Below, in pieces: positions 24,820 through 34,100 of a DNA stretch of 64,000 bases (within the stretch, counting starts at the first letter, position 1; every line of letters begins with the position of its first letter). The position numbers were made by a program, and so were the translations under genes. The notes under the pieces are model-generated. The model ran no database searches, was not told the DNA's origin, and saw only the letters and a program-made list of their open reading frames with translations. This DNA is from Microvirga sp. GTDB taxonomy: Bacteria; Pseudomonadota; Alphaproteobacteria; Rhizobiales; Beijerinckiaceae. Where the stretch lies: contig JAQSWQ010000002.1 of the NCBI GenBank assembly GCA_029266525.1, positions 92,682 to 156,681 on the forward strand. The letters are read 5' to 3'.

Positions 24820-25458
24820 ATGGCTGAGCCTCCCGGCCGTGCGGAGGTGGTCCGGACATACGATGTTTCACGTGAAACATCGGCGCGGCTCGACCTTCTG
24901 ATCGCGGAGCTCGGGCGCTGGCAGAGGGTCAAGAACCTGGTCGGGCCGGCGACGCTCGGCGAGGTCTGGACCCGCCACATCGCCGACTCGCTGCAGCTCC
25001 TGGCGATCGAGCCGCAGGCGCTGCGCTGGCTCGACCTCGGCTCGGGCGCGGGCTTTCCGGGGCTGGTGATCGCCATCGCGCTCTCCGAGCGGCCCGGGGC
25101 CGAGGTCCATCTCGTCGAGAGCAACTCCCGCAAATGCGCCTTCCTGCGTCATGTCGGGCGCGCGACCGGAGCGCCGGCTCGCATCCACGAGCGCCGGCTG
25201 GAAACCGCCGTGGAGGAGTTCGCCGGCACGGTCGAGATCGTCACGGCGCGCGCCCTGGCGCCGCTCGCCGATCTCCTCGGCTGGACGCAAGCGCTGTTGA
25301 AAACGGGCGCCGTCGGGCTGTTCCCGAAAGGCCGCGAGGTGCAGGCTGAATTGACCGAGGCCGCCGAATCCTGGAGACTCGAAACCGATCTGATCCCGAG
25401 TCGCACCGATCCCGATGCGAGGATCGTCCGGGTCCGATCCCTCCACGAGCGCGTTTGA
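24820..25458 (+). CDS. rsmG: 16S rRNA (guanine-527-N7)-methyltransferase RsmG
   Basis: RsmG methylates G527 of 16S rRNA. The 212-residue product has WQRVKNLVGPATLGEVWTRH, the SAM loop WLDLGSGAGFPGLVIAIAL, HLVESNSRKCAFLRHV and VTARALAPLADLL. Residues 15-20 (DVSRET) are encoded by the third parS palindrome, using codons such as TCA and ACA that are otherwise rare here. The stop overlaps the parA ATG by one base (TGATG). Confidence 0.93.
   Translation: MAEPPGRAEVVRTYDVSRETSARLDLLIAELGRWQRVKNLVGPATLGEVWTRHIADSLQLLAIEPQALRWLDLGSGAGFPGLVIAIALSERPGAEVHLVESNSRKCAFLRHVGRATGAPARIHERRLETAVEEFAGTVEIVTARALAPLADLLGWTQALLKTGAVGLFPKGREVQAELTEAAESWRLETDLIPSRTDPDARIVRVRSLHERV
24863..24880. promoter_or_regulatory. 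parS site 3, inside rsmG
   Basis: The third ATGTTTCACGTGAAACAT lies within the N-terminal coding sequence of rsmG, 62 bases from site 2. It reads DVSRETS in frame. ParB bound here would sit on transcribed sequence at the start of the rsmG-parA-parB operon. Confidence 0.93.
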
Positions 25459-26309
25459 TGGATTCCTTGACCGCCGACGCCCCGACTCCGATTCCCTCCG
25501 CCGCGCCCGCCCGGCCCCGGGTCCTCGCGCTCGCGAACCAGAAGGGCGGGGTCGGCAAGACCACGACGGCGATCAATCTCGGCACCGCGCTTGCGGCGAT
25601 CGGCGAGAAGGTGCTGATCCTCGACCTCGACCCCCAGGGCAATGCCTCGACCGGGCTCGGCATCGACCGCAAGAGCCGGCGGCTCTCGACCTATCACGTG
25701 CTCGCCGGGGAGGCGGAGCTCGCGAGCGTCGTCACGGAGACCGCCGTGCCGCGCCTCCATGTGGCGCCCTCGACGCTCGACCTGCTCGGCGTGGAGCTCG
25801 AGATCGCGCATGAGCGCAATCGCGCCCATCGCCTCAAGCACGCGATCGAGCGGCTCGCCGCGCGCTCCGCCGCCGACGGTCCGTTCACCTATGTGCTGAT
25901 CGATTGTCCGCCCTCGCTGAACCTCCTCACCATCAACGCGCTCACGGCCGCCGATTCGGTCCTGGTGCCGCTACAATGCGAGTTCTTCGCCCTCGAAGGC
26001 CTGAGCCAGCTGCTCAGCACGGTCGAGCAGGTGCGGGCCTCGCTCAACCCGCGCCTCACGATCCACGGCGTCGTGCTCACCATGTTCGACCCGCGCAACA
26101 ACCTTTCGGGCCAGGTCGTCGCGGATGTGCGGCAGTTCATGGGCGAGAAGGTCTACGACACCATGATCCCCCGGAACGTGCGGGTGTCGGAGGCGCCGTC
26201 GCACGGCAAGCCCGTGCTGCTCTACGACCTGAAATGCGCGGGCTCGCAGGCCTATCTGCGCCTCGCCTCCGAGATCATCCAGCGCGAGCGCGCGCTCAAG
26301 GCCGCGTGA
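25458..26309 (+). CDS. parA: Chromosome-partitioning ATPase ParA
   Basis: ParA is the Walker-type ATPase that moves ParB-parS complexes during chromosome segregation. The 283-residue product has a 20-residue Pro/Ala-rich extension. The deviant Walker A NQKGGVGKTTTAINLG, DLDPQGNASTGLGI, VLIDCPPSLNLLTINAL, and VPLQCEFFALEGLSQL follow. The ATG at 25458 overlaps the rsmG stop; a TTG three bases earlier is also possible. parB follows after 22 bases. Confidence 0.95.
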   Translation: MDSLTADAPTPIPSAAPARPRVLALANQKGGVGKTTTAINLGTALAAIGEKVLILDLDPQGNASTGLGIDRKSRRLSTYHVLAGEAELASVVTETAVPRLHVAPSTLDLLGVELEIAHERNRAHRLKHAIERLAARSAADGPFTYVLIDCPPSLNLLTINALTAADSVLVPLQCEFFALEGLSQLLSTVEQVRASLNPRLTIHGVVLTMFDPRNNLSGQVVADVRQFMGEKVYDTMIPRNVRVSEAPSHGKPVLLYDLKCAGSQAYLRLASEIIQRERALKAA

Positions 26310-26331
26310 GACCGGCCGAAGAGGGGCTGCC

Positions 26332-27216
26332 ATGGCCGAAGAAGCGACCAAACTCCGCCTCGGGCGCGGCCTCGCCGCGCTGATCGGCGACGTCGGCGAC
26401 GACAGCGCCGTCGTCGAGCGGGCGCGCGGCGCCCGCAAGGTGCCGGTCGAGTTCCTGCGCCCGAACCCGCGCAACCCGCGCAAGAGCTTCGGGACCGACC
26501 TCGCCGGCCTCACCGCGTCGATCCGCGAGCGCGGCATCATCCAGCCGATCGTGGTGCGGCCCCTGCCCGGGCTTCCGGACGGCTACGAGATCGTCGCCGG
26601 CGAGCGGCGCTGGCGAGCGGCCCAGATGGCCGGCCTGCACGAGGTGCCGGTGATCGTCGTCGAGATCGACGACCGCACCTCGCTCGAATACGCGGTGCTC
26701 GAGAACGTCCAGCGCAGCGACCTCAACGCCATCGAGGAGGCCGAGGGCTACCAGCGCCTGATGGACGAGTTCCACTACACCCAGGCCGAGCTCTCGACCG
26801 TGCTCGGCAAGAGCCGGTCGCATGTCGCCAATATCCTGCGGTTGCAGTCGCTGCCGTCGGCCGTGAAGGAGCTGGTGATCGGCAACAACATCACGGCCGG
26901 GCACGCCCGCGCGCTGCTTGCCGTGCGCGATCCCGAGGCCGTGGCGAGGCGCATCGTCGAGAAGAACCTCAGCGTCCGGGAAGTCGAGGAGATCGCCCAT
27001 GCCGAGCACGGCAACGCCGAGCCGCACCAGCGCATCCGCGCCACGCGGGGGAAGGATCCCGACACGAGGGCGGTCGAGCGGGCGTTGGAGGACGTGCTCG
27101 GCCTCAAGGTCTCGATCGAGCATCGCGGCAGGGGCGGCGAGCTCCGCATCAAATACGGCACGCTCGATCAGCTCGACGGCCTGTGCCGTCGCCTGAAGGA
27201 AGCCTCGGGGCGGTAG
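26332..27216 (+). CDS. parB: Chromosome-partitioning protein ParB
   Basis: The 294-residue CTPase ParB shows all family parts. The basic N-terminus (KLRLGRGLAALIGD) contacts ParA. Box I is YEIVAGERRWRAAQMAGL with the CTP-binding GERRWRA, and box II is AVLENVQRSDLNAIEEAEGY. The HTH (TQAELSTVLGKSRSHVANIL) binds parS, and a C-terminal dimer domain ends the protein. Three matching parS sites are present upstream in this window. The stop lies in front of a palindromic repeat. Confidence 0.95.
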   Translation: MAEEATKLRLGRGLAALIGDVGDDSAVVERARGARKVPVEFLRPNPRNPRKSFGTDLAGLTASIRERGIIQPIVVRPLPGLPDGYEIVAGERRWRAAQMAGLHEVPVIVVEIDDRTSLEYAVLENVQRSDLNAIEEAEGYQRLMDEFHYTQAELSTVLGKSRSHVANILRLQSLPSAVKELVIGNNITAGHARALLAVRDPEAVARRIVEKNLSVREVEEIAHAEHGNAEPHQRIRATRGKDPDTRAVERALEDVLGLKVSIEHRGRGGELRIKYGTLDQLDGLCRRLKEASGR

Positions 27217-27218
27217 CC

Positions 27219-27410
27219 CGCAAACCTCTCCCGGAGGGAGAGGTCGAGACGGCGGGAGCCGGGCGGGTGAGGGGGTGCGCCGCGGTCGGACAATCCACCA
27301 GCGGAACCAAGGCTCATCAGACGACGCCGCTTACCCCACAGCCCTTCTTACCCCTCACCCGGACGCCGCCTGTCGGCGGCGCTCGACCTCTCCCTCTGGG
27401 AGAGGTTGGC
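27219..27410. repeat. Inverted palindromic repeat between parB and holA
   Basis: ACCTCTCCCGGAGGGAGAGG plus GTCGAGA..GGGTGAGGGGG at 27225-27275 is inverted at about 27351-27406 (CCCCTCACCCGGACG...GAGAGGT). The unit sits between convergent genes and supplies the last codons of holA. The same family recurs near 6631 and 34566. Confidence 0.75.
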
Positions 27411-28409
27411 CGCGAGGCCGAACAACGCCTCGCCGGCCACGGCCTCGGCCACCTCGGCCCGCCGGCGGCTTTCGAGCACCGCTGCCTGCAAGCCCGCCAC
27501 GGCGCGGCGCAGCGCGAGCGCGGTCCAGCGCTGGAGCTGCTGCTTGATCGCGGCCTCGCGCCGGAAATGCAGCCGGAAGGAGCGCCAGGCGTCGTCGACC
27601 GAGCGCCCGGCGCCCATCTCCTCGCGCGCCGAGAGGAGCGCGATCGCATGGCGGAGCGCCGCGCCGAGAATGACCGAGGGTGAGACGCCCTCGGCCGCGA
27701 GCCGGCGATGGGCCTGGTCGAGCCGGGCGCGATCGCCGGCGAAGGCCGCGTCGACCACCGCGTCGATCGCAAGGCTCGAGACGTCGCTCATCACCGCGTC
27801 GACGTCGTCAAGCGTGACCTCGCGGCGCCCGTGGACATAGAGGGCGAGCTTGGCGATCTCGCTCCGCGTCGCGAGGCGGTCGCCGCCGAGGCTCGCGATC
27901 ACCGCGTCGCGCGCCTCGCGGCCGATCGAGAGGCCGGCGGCCCTCAGCGTCTCGTCGACCACCGTACCGAGCTCCCTCGCCGCATCGCCGAAGCACGGCA
28001 TGGCCAGCGCCTTCGGCGAGCGTTCGCACAGCGTGCGCAGAGGCGAGGATTTGGCGAGATCGCCAGCCTCGATCAAGACCAGCGTGTCCTGGAGCGGCAT
28101 CTCGAGGACCGGAGCGAGCGCCGGCGCGAGGTTGCGCGACGTCGGTTTCACCCAGATCGCCCGGCGCGAGCCAAAGAGGCCGATCGTGCCGGCCTCGTCG
28201 GCGAGGCGGGCCGGATCGTTCGCCACCGCCTCGCCGTCGATACGGATGAGCTGGAAAGGGTCGGAGGGATCGTCGACGGCGCGCTCGGCCGTCGCCTTCG
28301 CCCGCTCGGCGACGAGCCCAGTGTCGGGCCCATAGAACAAAACGGAAACGGTAGGTGGGCCGAGGCGCCTGAGCGCGCCGTCGACCTCGGCCGCCTTGAC
28401 CGCGGTCAT
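27348..28409 (-). CDS. holA: DNA polymerase III subunit delta HolA
   Basis: HolA is the clamp-loader subunit that opens the beta clamp. The 353-residue product has the delta-family pattern: VSVLFYGPDTGLVAERAKAT, FQLIRIDGEAVANDPARLAD, EAGTIGLFGSRRAIWVKPTS, and FFRREAAIKQQL-like helices near the end (RLHFRREAAIKQQLQRW). The ATG at 28409 (MTAVKAAEVD) is the family start; the frame runs further upstream through lptE and leuS as an artefact. The last 18 or so residues (NLSQRERSSAADRRRPGEG) are encoded by a palindromic repeat. Confidence 0.87.
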   Translation of the reverse strand: MTAVKAAEVDGALRRLGPPTVSVLFYGPDTGLVAERAKATAERAVDDPSDPFQLIRIDGEAVANDPARLADEAGTIGLFGSRRAIWVKPTSRNLAPALAPVLEMPLQDTLVLIEAGDLAKSSPLRTLCERSPKALAMPCFGDAARELGTVVDETLRAAGLSIGREARDAVIASLGGDRLATRSEIAKLALYVHGRREVTLDDVDAVMSDVSSLAIDAVVDAAFAGDRARLDQAHRRLAAEGVSPSVILGAALRHAIALLSAREEMGAGRSVDDAWRSFRLHFRREAAIKQQLQRWTALALRRAVAGLQAAVLESRRRAEVAEAVAGEALFGLAANLSQRERSSAADRRRPGEG

Positions 28410-28419
28410 CGCTCCGGCG

Positions 28420-28962
28420 TCAGGATTTCGAGACGAGCGCCGCCGCGAGACGCGTCTTGATCTGCTCGGAAACCAGCTTCGCGGCCCGGATCTCCGCGTC
28501 GCGCGCGGCGCGCACGCCGGCAAAGCGCTGGGCCGAGCGCTCGTAGCTCGCCGATGCGCTGGCGGTGCCCCTGGTGATGGTCTGCGAGCCGTCCCAATTG
28601 GTGAGCGTGTACTCGGCATCGACATTGAGCGTGCTCGACAAGGACCGGCCGGTGACGCTGTCGACGATCGCGCCGCCGATATGGTCGCGGGCGATGATCG
28701 AGAGCTTGTAGCGCTTCGGCGGCGGCGTCCCGGAGCCGTCGAGGTCGAACACGAGCTCGCTCCGGAGCTGGTGCGCGATATGCGCCTTGTTGACCGTGGT
28801 CCGCACCTTCTCGACCTCGATCTGCGCGAGCACGGTCTGCAGCCGCTCGCCGGAGGCGGTCGGGCCGTAAAGCGGGCGCAGGCAGCCCGAGGTTGCCCAC
28901 GCGACGAGCGCCGCGAGGAGGAGCTTTGCGCCGCGCCCGGCGGATCCCTTAAGCGACCACAT
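28420..28962 (-). CDS. lptE: LPS-assembly lipoprotein LptE
   Basis: LptE forms the plug-and-barrel translocon with LptD that inserts lipopolysaccharide in the outer membrane. The 180-residue product has a lipoprotein signal ([16 protein letters not shown], Cys as the acylation site) followed by LRPLYG, the usual opening of alphaproteobacterial LptE. Later stretches ([33 protein letters not shown]) match the family. It follows leuS with a 14-base overlap and precedes holA, the usual leuS-lptE-holA order. Confidence 0.85.
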   Translation of the reverse strand: MWSLKGSAGRGAKLLLAALVAWATSGCLRPLYGPTASGERLQTVLAQIEVEKVRTTVNKAHIAHQLRSELVFDLDGSGTPPPKRYKLSIIARDHIGGAIVDSVTGRSLSSTLNVDAEYTLTNWDGSQTITRGTASASASYERSAQRFAGVRAARDAEIRAAKLVSEQIKTRLAAALVSKS

Positions 28963-31502
28963 TCACGATCCTCTGCGGAACCACGATGATCTTGCGCGGC
29001 GGCCGCCCTTCCATCGCCCGCCGCACGGCGTCGAGCGACAGAACCGCGGCCTCGATCGCGGCCTGGTCGGCATCGCGCGAGACGGTGACGTCGGCCCGCT
29101 TCTTGCCGTTGACCTGCACCGGGAGCGTAACCGCGTTCTCCACCAGAAGCGAGCGGTCGAGCGCAGGCCAGGGCGCCTCCGCGACCAGGCCCTCGGCGCC
29201 GAGCGCCGCCCAGCATTCTTCCGCAAGATGCGGCATCATCGGGGCGAGAAGCTGCACGAAGATCTCGGCCGCCTCGCGGAGGGCCGGGGCGAGCCCGGGC
29301 TTGCCGCGCGCCTCCGCGAGCATCGCCTGCAGCGCATTGGCGAATTCGTAGATCTTGGCGACCGCGACGTTGAAGCGGAGCCCCTCGATGCTGTCCCCGA
29401 CCGCGGCGAGGGCGCGGTGCGCCGCCTTGCGGATTGCGAGCGCCTCGGGCGAATCCTCGGCGCTGCCGTTCGCGGCCGCGACCTCGCCGATCTCGCCGAC
29501 CAGGCGCCAGACCCGCTGCACGAAGCGGCCGGCGCCCTGCACGCCCTCCTCGGTCCAGATCACGTCGCGCTCGGGCGGCGAGTCGGACAGCATGAACCAG
29601 CGCGCGGTGTCGGCGCCGAAGCTCGCGATGATATCGTCGGGATCGACGGTGTTGCGCTTCGACTTCGACATCTTCTCGATCGGGCCGATCTCGATCGCCT
29701 CGCCGGTGCGGTTGTGGACCGCGCGGCGCCCGCCGCCGTCGCTGTCGATCCGCACCTCGGCCGGCATGATCCAGGAGCCGTCCTTCGCCCGGTAGGTCTC
29801 GTGCACCACCATCCCTTGCGTGAACAGCCCGTCGAAGGGCTCGCCGTCCGGCACGTCGGAATGGCCGGTGGCGTTCATCGCGCGCATGAAGAAGCGCGAG
29901 TAGAGGAGGTGCAGGATCGCGTGCTCGATGCCGCCGATGTACTGGTCGACCGGCAGCCATTCGTCGACCGCATTGCGGTCGGTCGGCGCGTCCTCGCGCT
30001 GCGCGTCGGTGAAGCGGGCGAAGTACCAGGACGAATCGACGAAGGTGTCCATGGTGTCGGTCTCGCGCCGGGCGGCTGAGCCGCATTGCGGGCAGGGCAC
30101 CTGGCGCCAGGCCGCATGACGGTCGAGCGGATTGCCCGGCACGTCGAATGAAACGTCCTCCGGCAGGGTCACCGGCAGGTCCTCGACCGGCACCGGCACG
30201 ACGCCGCAGGCCTCGCAATGGATGACCGGGATCGGGCAGCCCCAATAGCGCTGGCGCGAGATGCCCCAGTCGCGCAGGCGGAACTGGACCTTGCGCTCGC
30301 CGACCGGGCGGCCGTCGCGCATCTCGCGCTCCAGCCGGCGCGCGACCTCCTCCTTCGCCTCCTCGATCGACAGGCCGTCGAGGAAGCGCGAATTGATCAT
30401 CCGCCCATCGCCGTCATAGGCCTCGGTAGTGATCACGAAGCTCGCCGGATCGACGCCCGGCGGGCACACCACGGGCGTGTTGCCGAGGCCGTATCTGTTG
30501 ACGAAGTCGAGGTCGCGCTGGTCGTGCGCCGGGCATCCGAAGATCGCGCCGGTGCCGTACTCCATGAGGATGAAGTTCGCGACATAGACCGGCAGCTCCC
30601 AAGCCTCGTCGAAAGGGTGCTTGGCGCGGATGCCGGTGTCGTAGCCGAGCTTTTCCGCCTTCTCGATCGCCTCCTGCGCCGTGCCGGTGCGCTTGCACTC
30701 CTCGATAAAGGCGGCGAGCGCCGGGTCCTTGGCCGCGGCCGAGCGCGCCAGCGGATGGTCGGGCGCGACCGCCATGAACCTCGCGCCGAACAGCGTGTCG
30801 TGGCGCGTCGTGAATATCTCCAACTCGCGCTCGCCCGCCGGCGCGGTCGCGGGATCGAGCGCGAAGCGGACCGTGAGCCCCTCCGAGCGCCCGATCCAGT
30901 TCTTCTGCATGACCCTGACCTTCTCGGGCCAGCGCTCGAGCGCCTCGAGCTTGTCCAAGAGGTCCTGGGCGCAGTCGGTGATCTTGAAGAACCACTGGGT
31001 CAGCTCGCGTTGCTCGACCGGCGCGCCGGAGCGCCAGCCGCGCCCGTCGATGACCTGCTCGTTCGCGAGCACGGTCTGGTCGACCGGGTCCCAGTTGACC
31101 TTGGCGGTCTTGCGATCGACGAGCCCGGCCGTGAGGAAGTCGAGGAACATCCGCTGCTGGTGCTTGTAATAGGCCGGATCGCAGGTCGCGATCTCGCGCG
31201 ACCAGTCGAGCGAAAGCCCCATCGATTTGAGCTGGCCCCGCATCGCGTCGATGTTCTGGTAGGTCCAGTCCTTGGGGTGGACCTTGTTCTGCATCGCCGC
31301 GTTCTCGGCCGGCATGCCGAAGGCGTCCCAGCCCATCGGGTGCAGCACGTTGAAGCCGCGGGCCCGCTTGTAGCGCGCGACCACGTCGCCCATCGCGTTT
31401 CGGACGCGGATCGTCGTTCCGGGTGCGGAACAGGTCTTTCTCGGCCCAGACCGCCTGCCATTTCGGCTCGGCTTCCTTGGCGTTGTAACGCTCGGGTCTC
31501 AT
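28949..31502 (-). pseudogene. leuS: Leucyl-tRNA synthetase with internal deletion and frameshift
   Basis: LeuRS charges tRNA-Leu. The N-terminus [20 protein letters not shown] starts at the ATG at 31502 and continues to [13 protein letters not shown]. The rest runs in another frame from about 31393 ([20 protein letters not shown]) through the editing domain, [15 protein letters not shown] and the C-terminal domain to 28949. The segment expected between them, including the catalytic HIGH motif, is missing. Frame arithmetic fits a loss of about 65 bases at 31394-31405, where a GTCCGAAA-type microhomology could have mediated it. Without the HIGH motif the product cannot be active. A sequence or assembly error is the main alternative. 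Confidence 0.85.
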
Positions 31503-31635
31503 CGCGTGTCGAGTGGCGTCGTGTCCTGAGAAAAGCAAAAGCGGCTTGCGCCGCCGATCACGACGGGACTAGGACACGAAAGCGCGCGCGCGGTCAACGG
31601 ATTAGCCCGGTTTCGCGCCCTCTGAGGAGCCCGGC

Positions 31636-32316
31636 TTGCGCGATTCGGTCGAGAGTGTCGCACGGCTGCACGAGGTGCGGGCCGAGATCACCCGCGCGGC
31701 GCGGGATTTCGGGCGCGACCCGGCCGGGATCACACTGGTCGCGGTGTCGAAAACCTTTCCGGCCGAAGCGATCGAGCCGGTGCTCGAGGCCGGGCAGCGG
31801 GCCTTCGGCGAGAACTACGTCAAGGAGGCGAAGGAGAAGTGGCCGCGCTTGAGCGAGCGCTACCCGGGCGTCGAGCTCCACATGATCGGGCCCCTGCAGT
31901 CGAACAAGGCGCGCGACGCGGTCCGGCTCTTCGACGCGATCCACACGGTCGACCGGGATTCGCTCGCGGCGGCGCTGGCGAAGGAGATCGCCAGAGAGGG
32001 TCGCGCGCCGCGCCTCCTCGTGCAGGTCAACACCGGCGAGGAGCCGCAGAAGGGCGGCGTGATGCCGGCGGAAGCCGACGCCTTCATTGCGGCCTGCCGC
32101 GAGAAGCACGGGCTTACGATCCAGGGCCTGATGTGCATCCCGCCCGCCGAGGAGCCGCCCTCGCCGCATTTCGCGCTCCTCGCCAAGATTGCCAGACGCA
32201 ATGGGCTCAACGCGCTCTCGATGGGCATGAGCGCCGATTTCGAAGCCGCGATCCAGCTCGGCGCGACCCATGTGCGGGTCGGCAGCGCGATCTTCGGGGC
32301 GCGTGAACAGGCCTGA
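31636..32316 (+). CDS. YggS family pyridoxal phosphate homeostasis protein
   Basis: The 226-residue PLP-binding barrel protein (YggS/PROSC/PLPBP) buffers vitamin B6 and amino/keto-acid pools. Visible marks are ITLVAVSKTFPAEAI with the PLP lysine, RAFGENYVKEAKEKWPRL, ELHMIGPLQSNKARDAV, LVQVNTGEEPQKGGV, LSMGMSADFEAAIQLGATHV and RVGSAIFG. The start is TTG at 31636 with GAGGAG six bases upstream; no ATG fits. It is divergent from leuS. Confidence 0.9.
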   Translation: MRDSVESVARLHEVRAEITRAARDFGRDPAGITLVAVSKTFPAEAIEPVLEAGQRAFGENYVKEAKEKWPRLSERYPGVELHMIGPLQSNKARDAVRLFDAIHTVDRDSLAAALAKEIAREGRAPRLLVQVNTGEEPQKGGVMPAEADAFIAACREKHGLTIQGLMCIPPAEEPPSPHFALLAKIARRNGLNALSMGMSADFEAAIQLGATHVRVGSAIFGAREQA

Positions 32317-32414
32317 ACGCCGCTCCGGTTTACGCGTCATTAACCATGTCCCGGCCACTTCTTGGGTCGCGTGCTGCGGCACGTCCACGAAGTCGGAAGG
32401 TTGCGAGGGGCGAA

Positions 32415-32612
32415 ATGGATTTCCAGCGCATTCAGGAACGCGCTTATGCGCTTTGGGTCGAGGAGGGCTACGTCGATGGCCGCGCCGACGAGCATTGGCT
32501 GCGCGCCGAGCGCGAGCTGAGCTACATGGCCGGGCCCGAGGCGAACGAGAACAAGGCGAAGCCCAAGAAGAGGGCGCCGGCGAAGCGCCCGGCCGCCAGG
32601 CGCGTCGCATAG
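32415..32612 (+). CDS. DUF2934 domain-containing protein
   Basis: The 65-residue protein reads MDFQRIQERAYALWVEEGYV, DGRADEHWLRAERELSY and a Lys/Pro/Ala-rich basic tail. This is the DUF2934 pattern. Such tails suggest nucleic-acid or membrane contact, but the function is unknown. The ATG at 32415 has GAGGGG in front; the earlier ATG at 32346 lies in non-conserved sequence. Confidence 0.72.
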   Translation: MDFQRIQERAYALWVEEGYVDGRADEHWLRAERELSYMAGPEANENKAKPKKRAPAKRPAARRVA

Positions 32613-32716
32613 CGTTTAGAGCGGGATGACCTCGCTTCGAGCCGCCATCCCGGTTCTATCCCTTTGTTCTCGCATGATCTGATCCAAAAACCGGTTCCCG
32701 GTTTCGGGATCGTGCT

Positions 32717-33274
32717 TCAGCCCACGACCTCGATCCGGGTTCGAGGCCCGATCAGCGCGAGGAGCCGCGCGACCAGCCGCGGATCGACCGCGACGCAGCC
32801 CTCCGTCGGCGTGAGGCCCGGGTTCGCGCAGTGCAGGAAGATGGCGCTGCCGCGGCCCTTGCGGATCGGCCCGCGGTTATAGCCGAGGTCGATCACCACG
32901 TCGTAGAGGACGTCGTCGCGCTGCATGCGCTCGTGCCGGGCCGGGTAGGGCAGACGGACCGGCCGGTTGTAGTTGCGGTCCCGAGGGTCGTCGCACCAGC
33001 CGTCGCGCGGCGCCGTCGCGGCAAGCGGAAGCAGCGTGCGCGGGCGGGCCAAGCGGTCGGCGCGGTAGAAGGCCTGCAGCGCCGCAAAGCGCCCGAGCGG
33101 CGTCGCCCCGTCGCCCTCGCGCTTGTCCCGCACGGTCCCGGAGCGGCCCAACGCGCACGGCATCGCCAGCGCCCCGGCGACGATCCGCCCGCGGCGCCGG
33201 TCGAGGGGCGAGCGGAACACGCGCACCAGGTCAAGCGTCGTGCGTCTCTTCGGCTTCGGTGGACGGCGGAGCAT
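32717..33274 (-). CDS. L,D-transpeptidase, YkuD domain
   Basis: The 185-residue protein belongs to the YkuD-type family that makes 3-3 cross-links in peptidoglycan or links proteins to it. The catalytic motif AIFLHCANPGLTPTEGCVAV (His and Cys residues of the HxnTxGC pattern) is near residues 145-164. GRSGTVRDKREGDGATPLGRF lies in the N-terminal half. No signal peptide is evident at the chosen ATG; the N-terminus is very basic. The family includes members that are similarly short. Confidence 0.8.
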   Translation of the reverse strand: MLRRPPKPKRRTTLDLVRVFRSPLDRRRGRIVAGALAMPCALGRSGTVRDKREGDGATPLGRFAALQAFYRADRLARPRTLLPLAATAPRDGWCDDPRDRNYNRPVRLPYPARHERMQRDDVLYDVVIDLGYNRGPIRKGRGSAIFLHCANPGLTPTEGCVAVDPRLVARLLALIGPRTRIEVVG

Positions 33275-33394
33275 GGGGCCTTGTTGCGGGAGCGCAGGCG
33301 GCTAGTCTATGGCTTCGCTGAGAAGCGTGGCCTTGCCGGGATTTTGAGAACCGACGCCTTTATCCGAGCGGCCTCGCAAAGGAACAGGGGTCCG

Positions 33395-34081
33395 ATGTCG
33401 AACGCCCACCGGCTTCTCGTCGTCGACGACGACCGCGACCTGCGCGACACGCTTGCCGAGCAGCTCGCCCTCTACGACGAGTTCGAGATCCTCTCGGCCG
33501 AGACGGCTTCCGCGGCCGTGAACCAAGTCAAGGCCGATCGCGTGGATCTCGCCATCATGGATGTCGGGCTGCCCGACATGGACGGGCGCGAGGCGGTCAA
33601 GATCATGCGCCGCAACGGCTTCCGCAGCCCGATCATCATGCTCACCGGGCAGAGCTCGGACGCCGACACGGTGCTCGGCCTCGAGGCGGGCGCCAACGAC
33701 TATGTGGTGAAGCCCTTCAAGTTCGCGGTGCTGCTCGCCCGGATCCGGGCGCAGCTGCGCCAGTACGAGGCGAGCGAAGACGCGGTCTTCCAGATCGGGC
33801 CCTACACCTTCAGGCCGGGCGCGAAGCTCCTCGTCAGCGAGAAGGGCTCGAAGCTCAAGCTCACCGAGAAGGAGACCGCGATCCTGCGCTTCCTCTACCG
33901 GGCGGGTCAGAAGGTGGTCGGGCGCGACGTCCTCCTCGCCGAGGTCTGGGGCTACAATTCGAACGTCACCACGCACACGCTCGAGACCCACATCTATCGC
34001 CTGCGGCAGAAGATCGAGACGAACCCCTCCCACGCGCGCATCCTGGTGACCGAGCCGGGCGGCTACAAGCTGATGCCGTAG
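33395..34081 (+). CDS. OmpR-family response regulator, CenR-like
   Basis: The 228-residue product has a receiver (LLVVDDDRDLRDTLAEQL, LAIMDVGLPDMDGREAV with the phospho-Asp, MLTGQ, ANDYVVKPFKFAVLLARIRA) and a winged helix (LTEKETAILRFLYRAGQKVV, WGYNSNVTTHTLETHIYRLR). The unusually conserved GYNS..THTLETH end is as remembered for CenR, the essential envelope regulator of alphaproteobacteria. CtrA itself has a different receiver. No kinase is adjacent. A cyclic-nucleotide-binding protein follows 19 bases later. Confidence 0.8.
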   Translation: MSNAHRLLVVDDDRDLRDTLAEQLALYDEFEILSAETASAAVNQVKADRVDLAIMDVGLPDMDGREAVKIMRRNGFRSPIIMLTGQSSDADTVLGLEAGANDYVVKPFKFAVLLARIRAQLRQYEASEDAVFQIGPYTFRPGAKLLVSEKGSKLKLTEKETAILRFLYRAGQKVVGRDVLLAEVWGYNSNVTTHTLETHIYRLRQKIETNPSHARILVTEPGGYKLMP

Positions 34082-34100
34082 GGCGCGGCGAAAGCCACCG

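Noticed and set aside
30218..31852. Long plus-strand frame opposite leuS and running into yggS
   Set aside because: Antisense to leuS and out of frame with yggS; composition typical of shadow frames.
33395..34081. Response regulator considered as CtrA
   Set aside because: The receiver and the GYNSNVTTHTLETH winged helix fit CenR-type regulators rather than CtrA as remembered.
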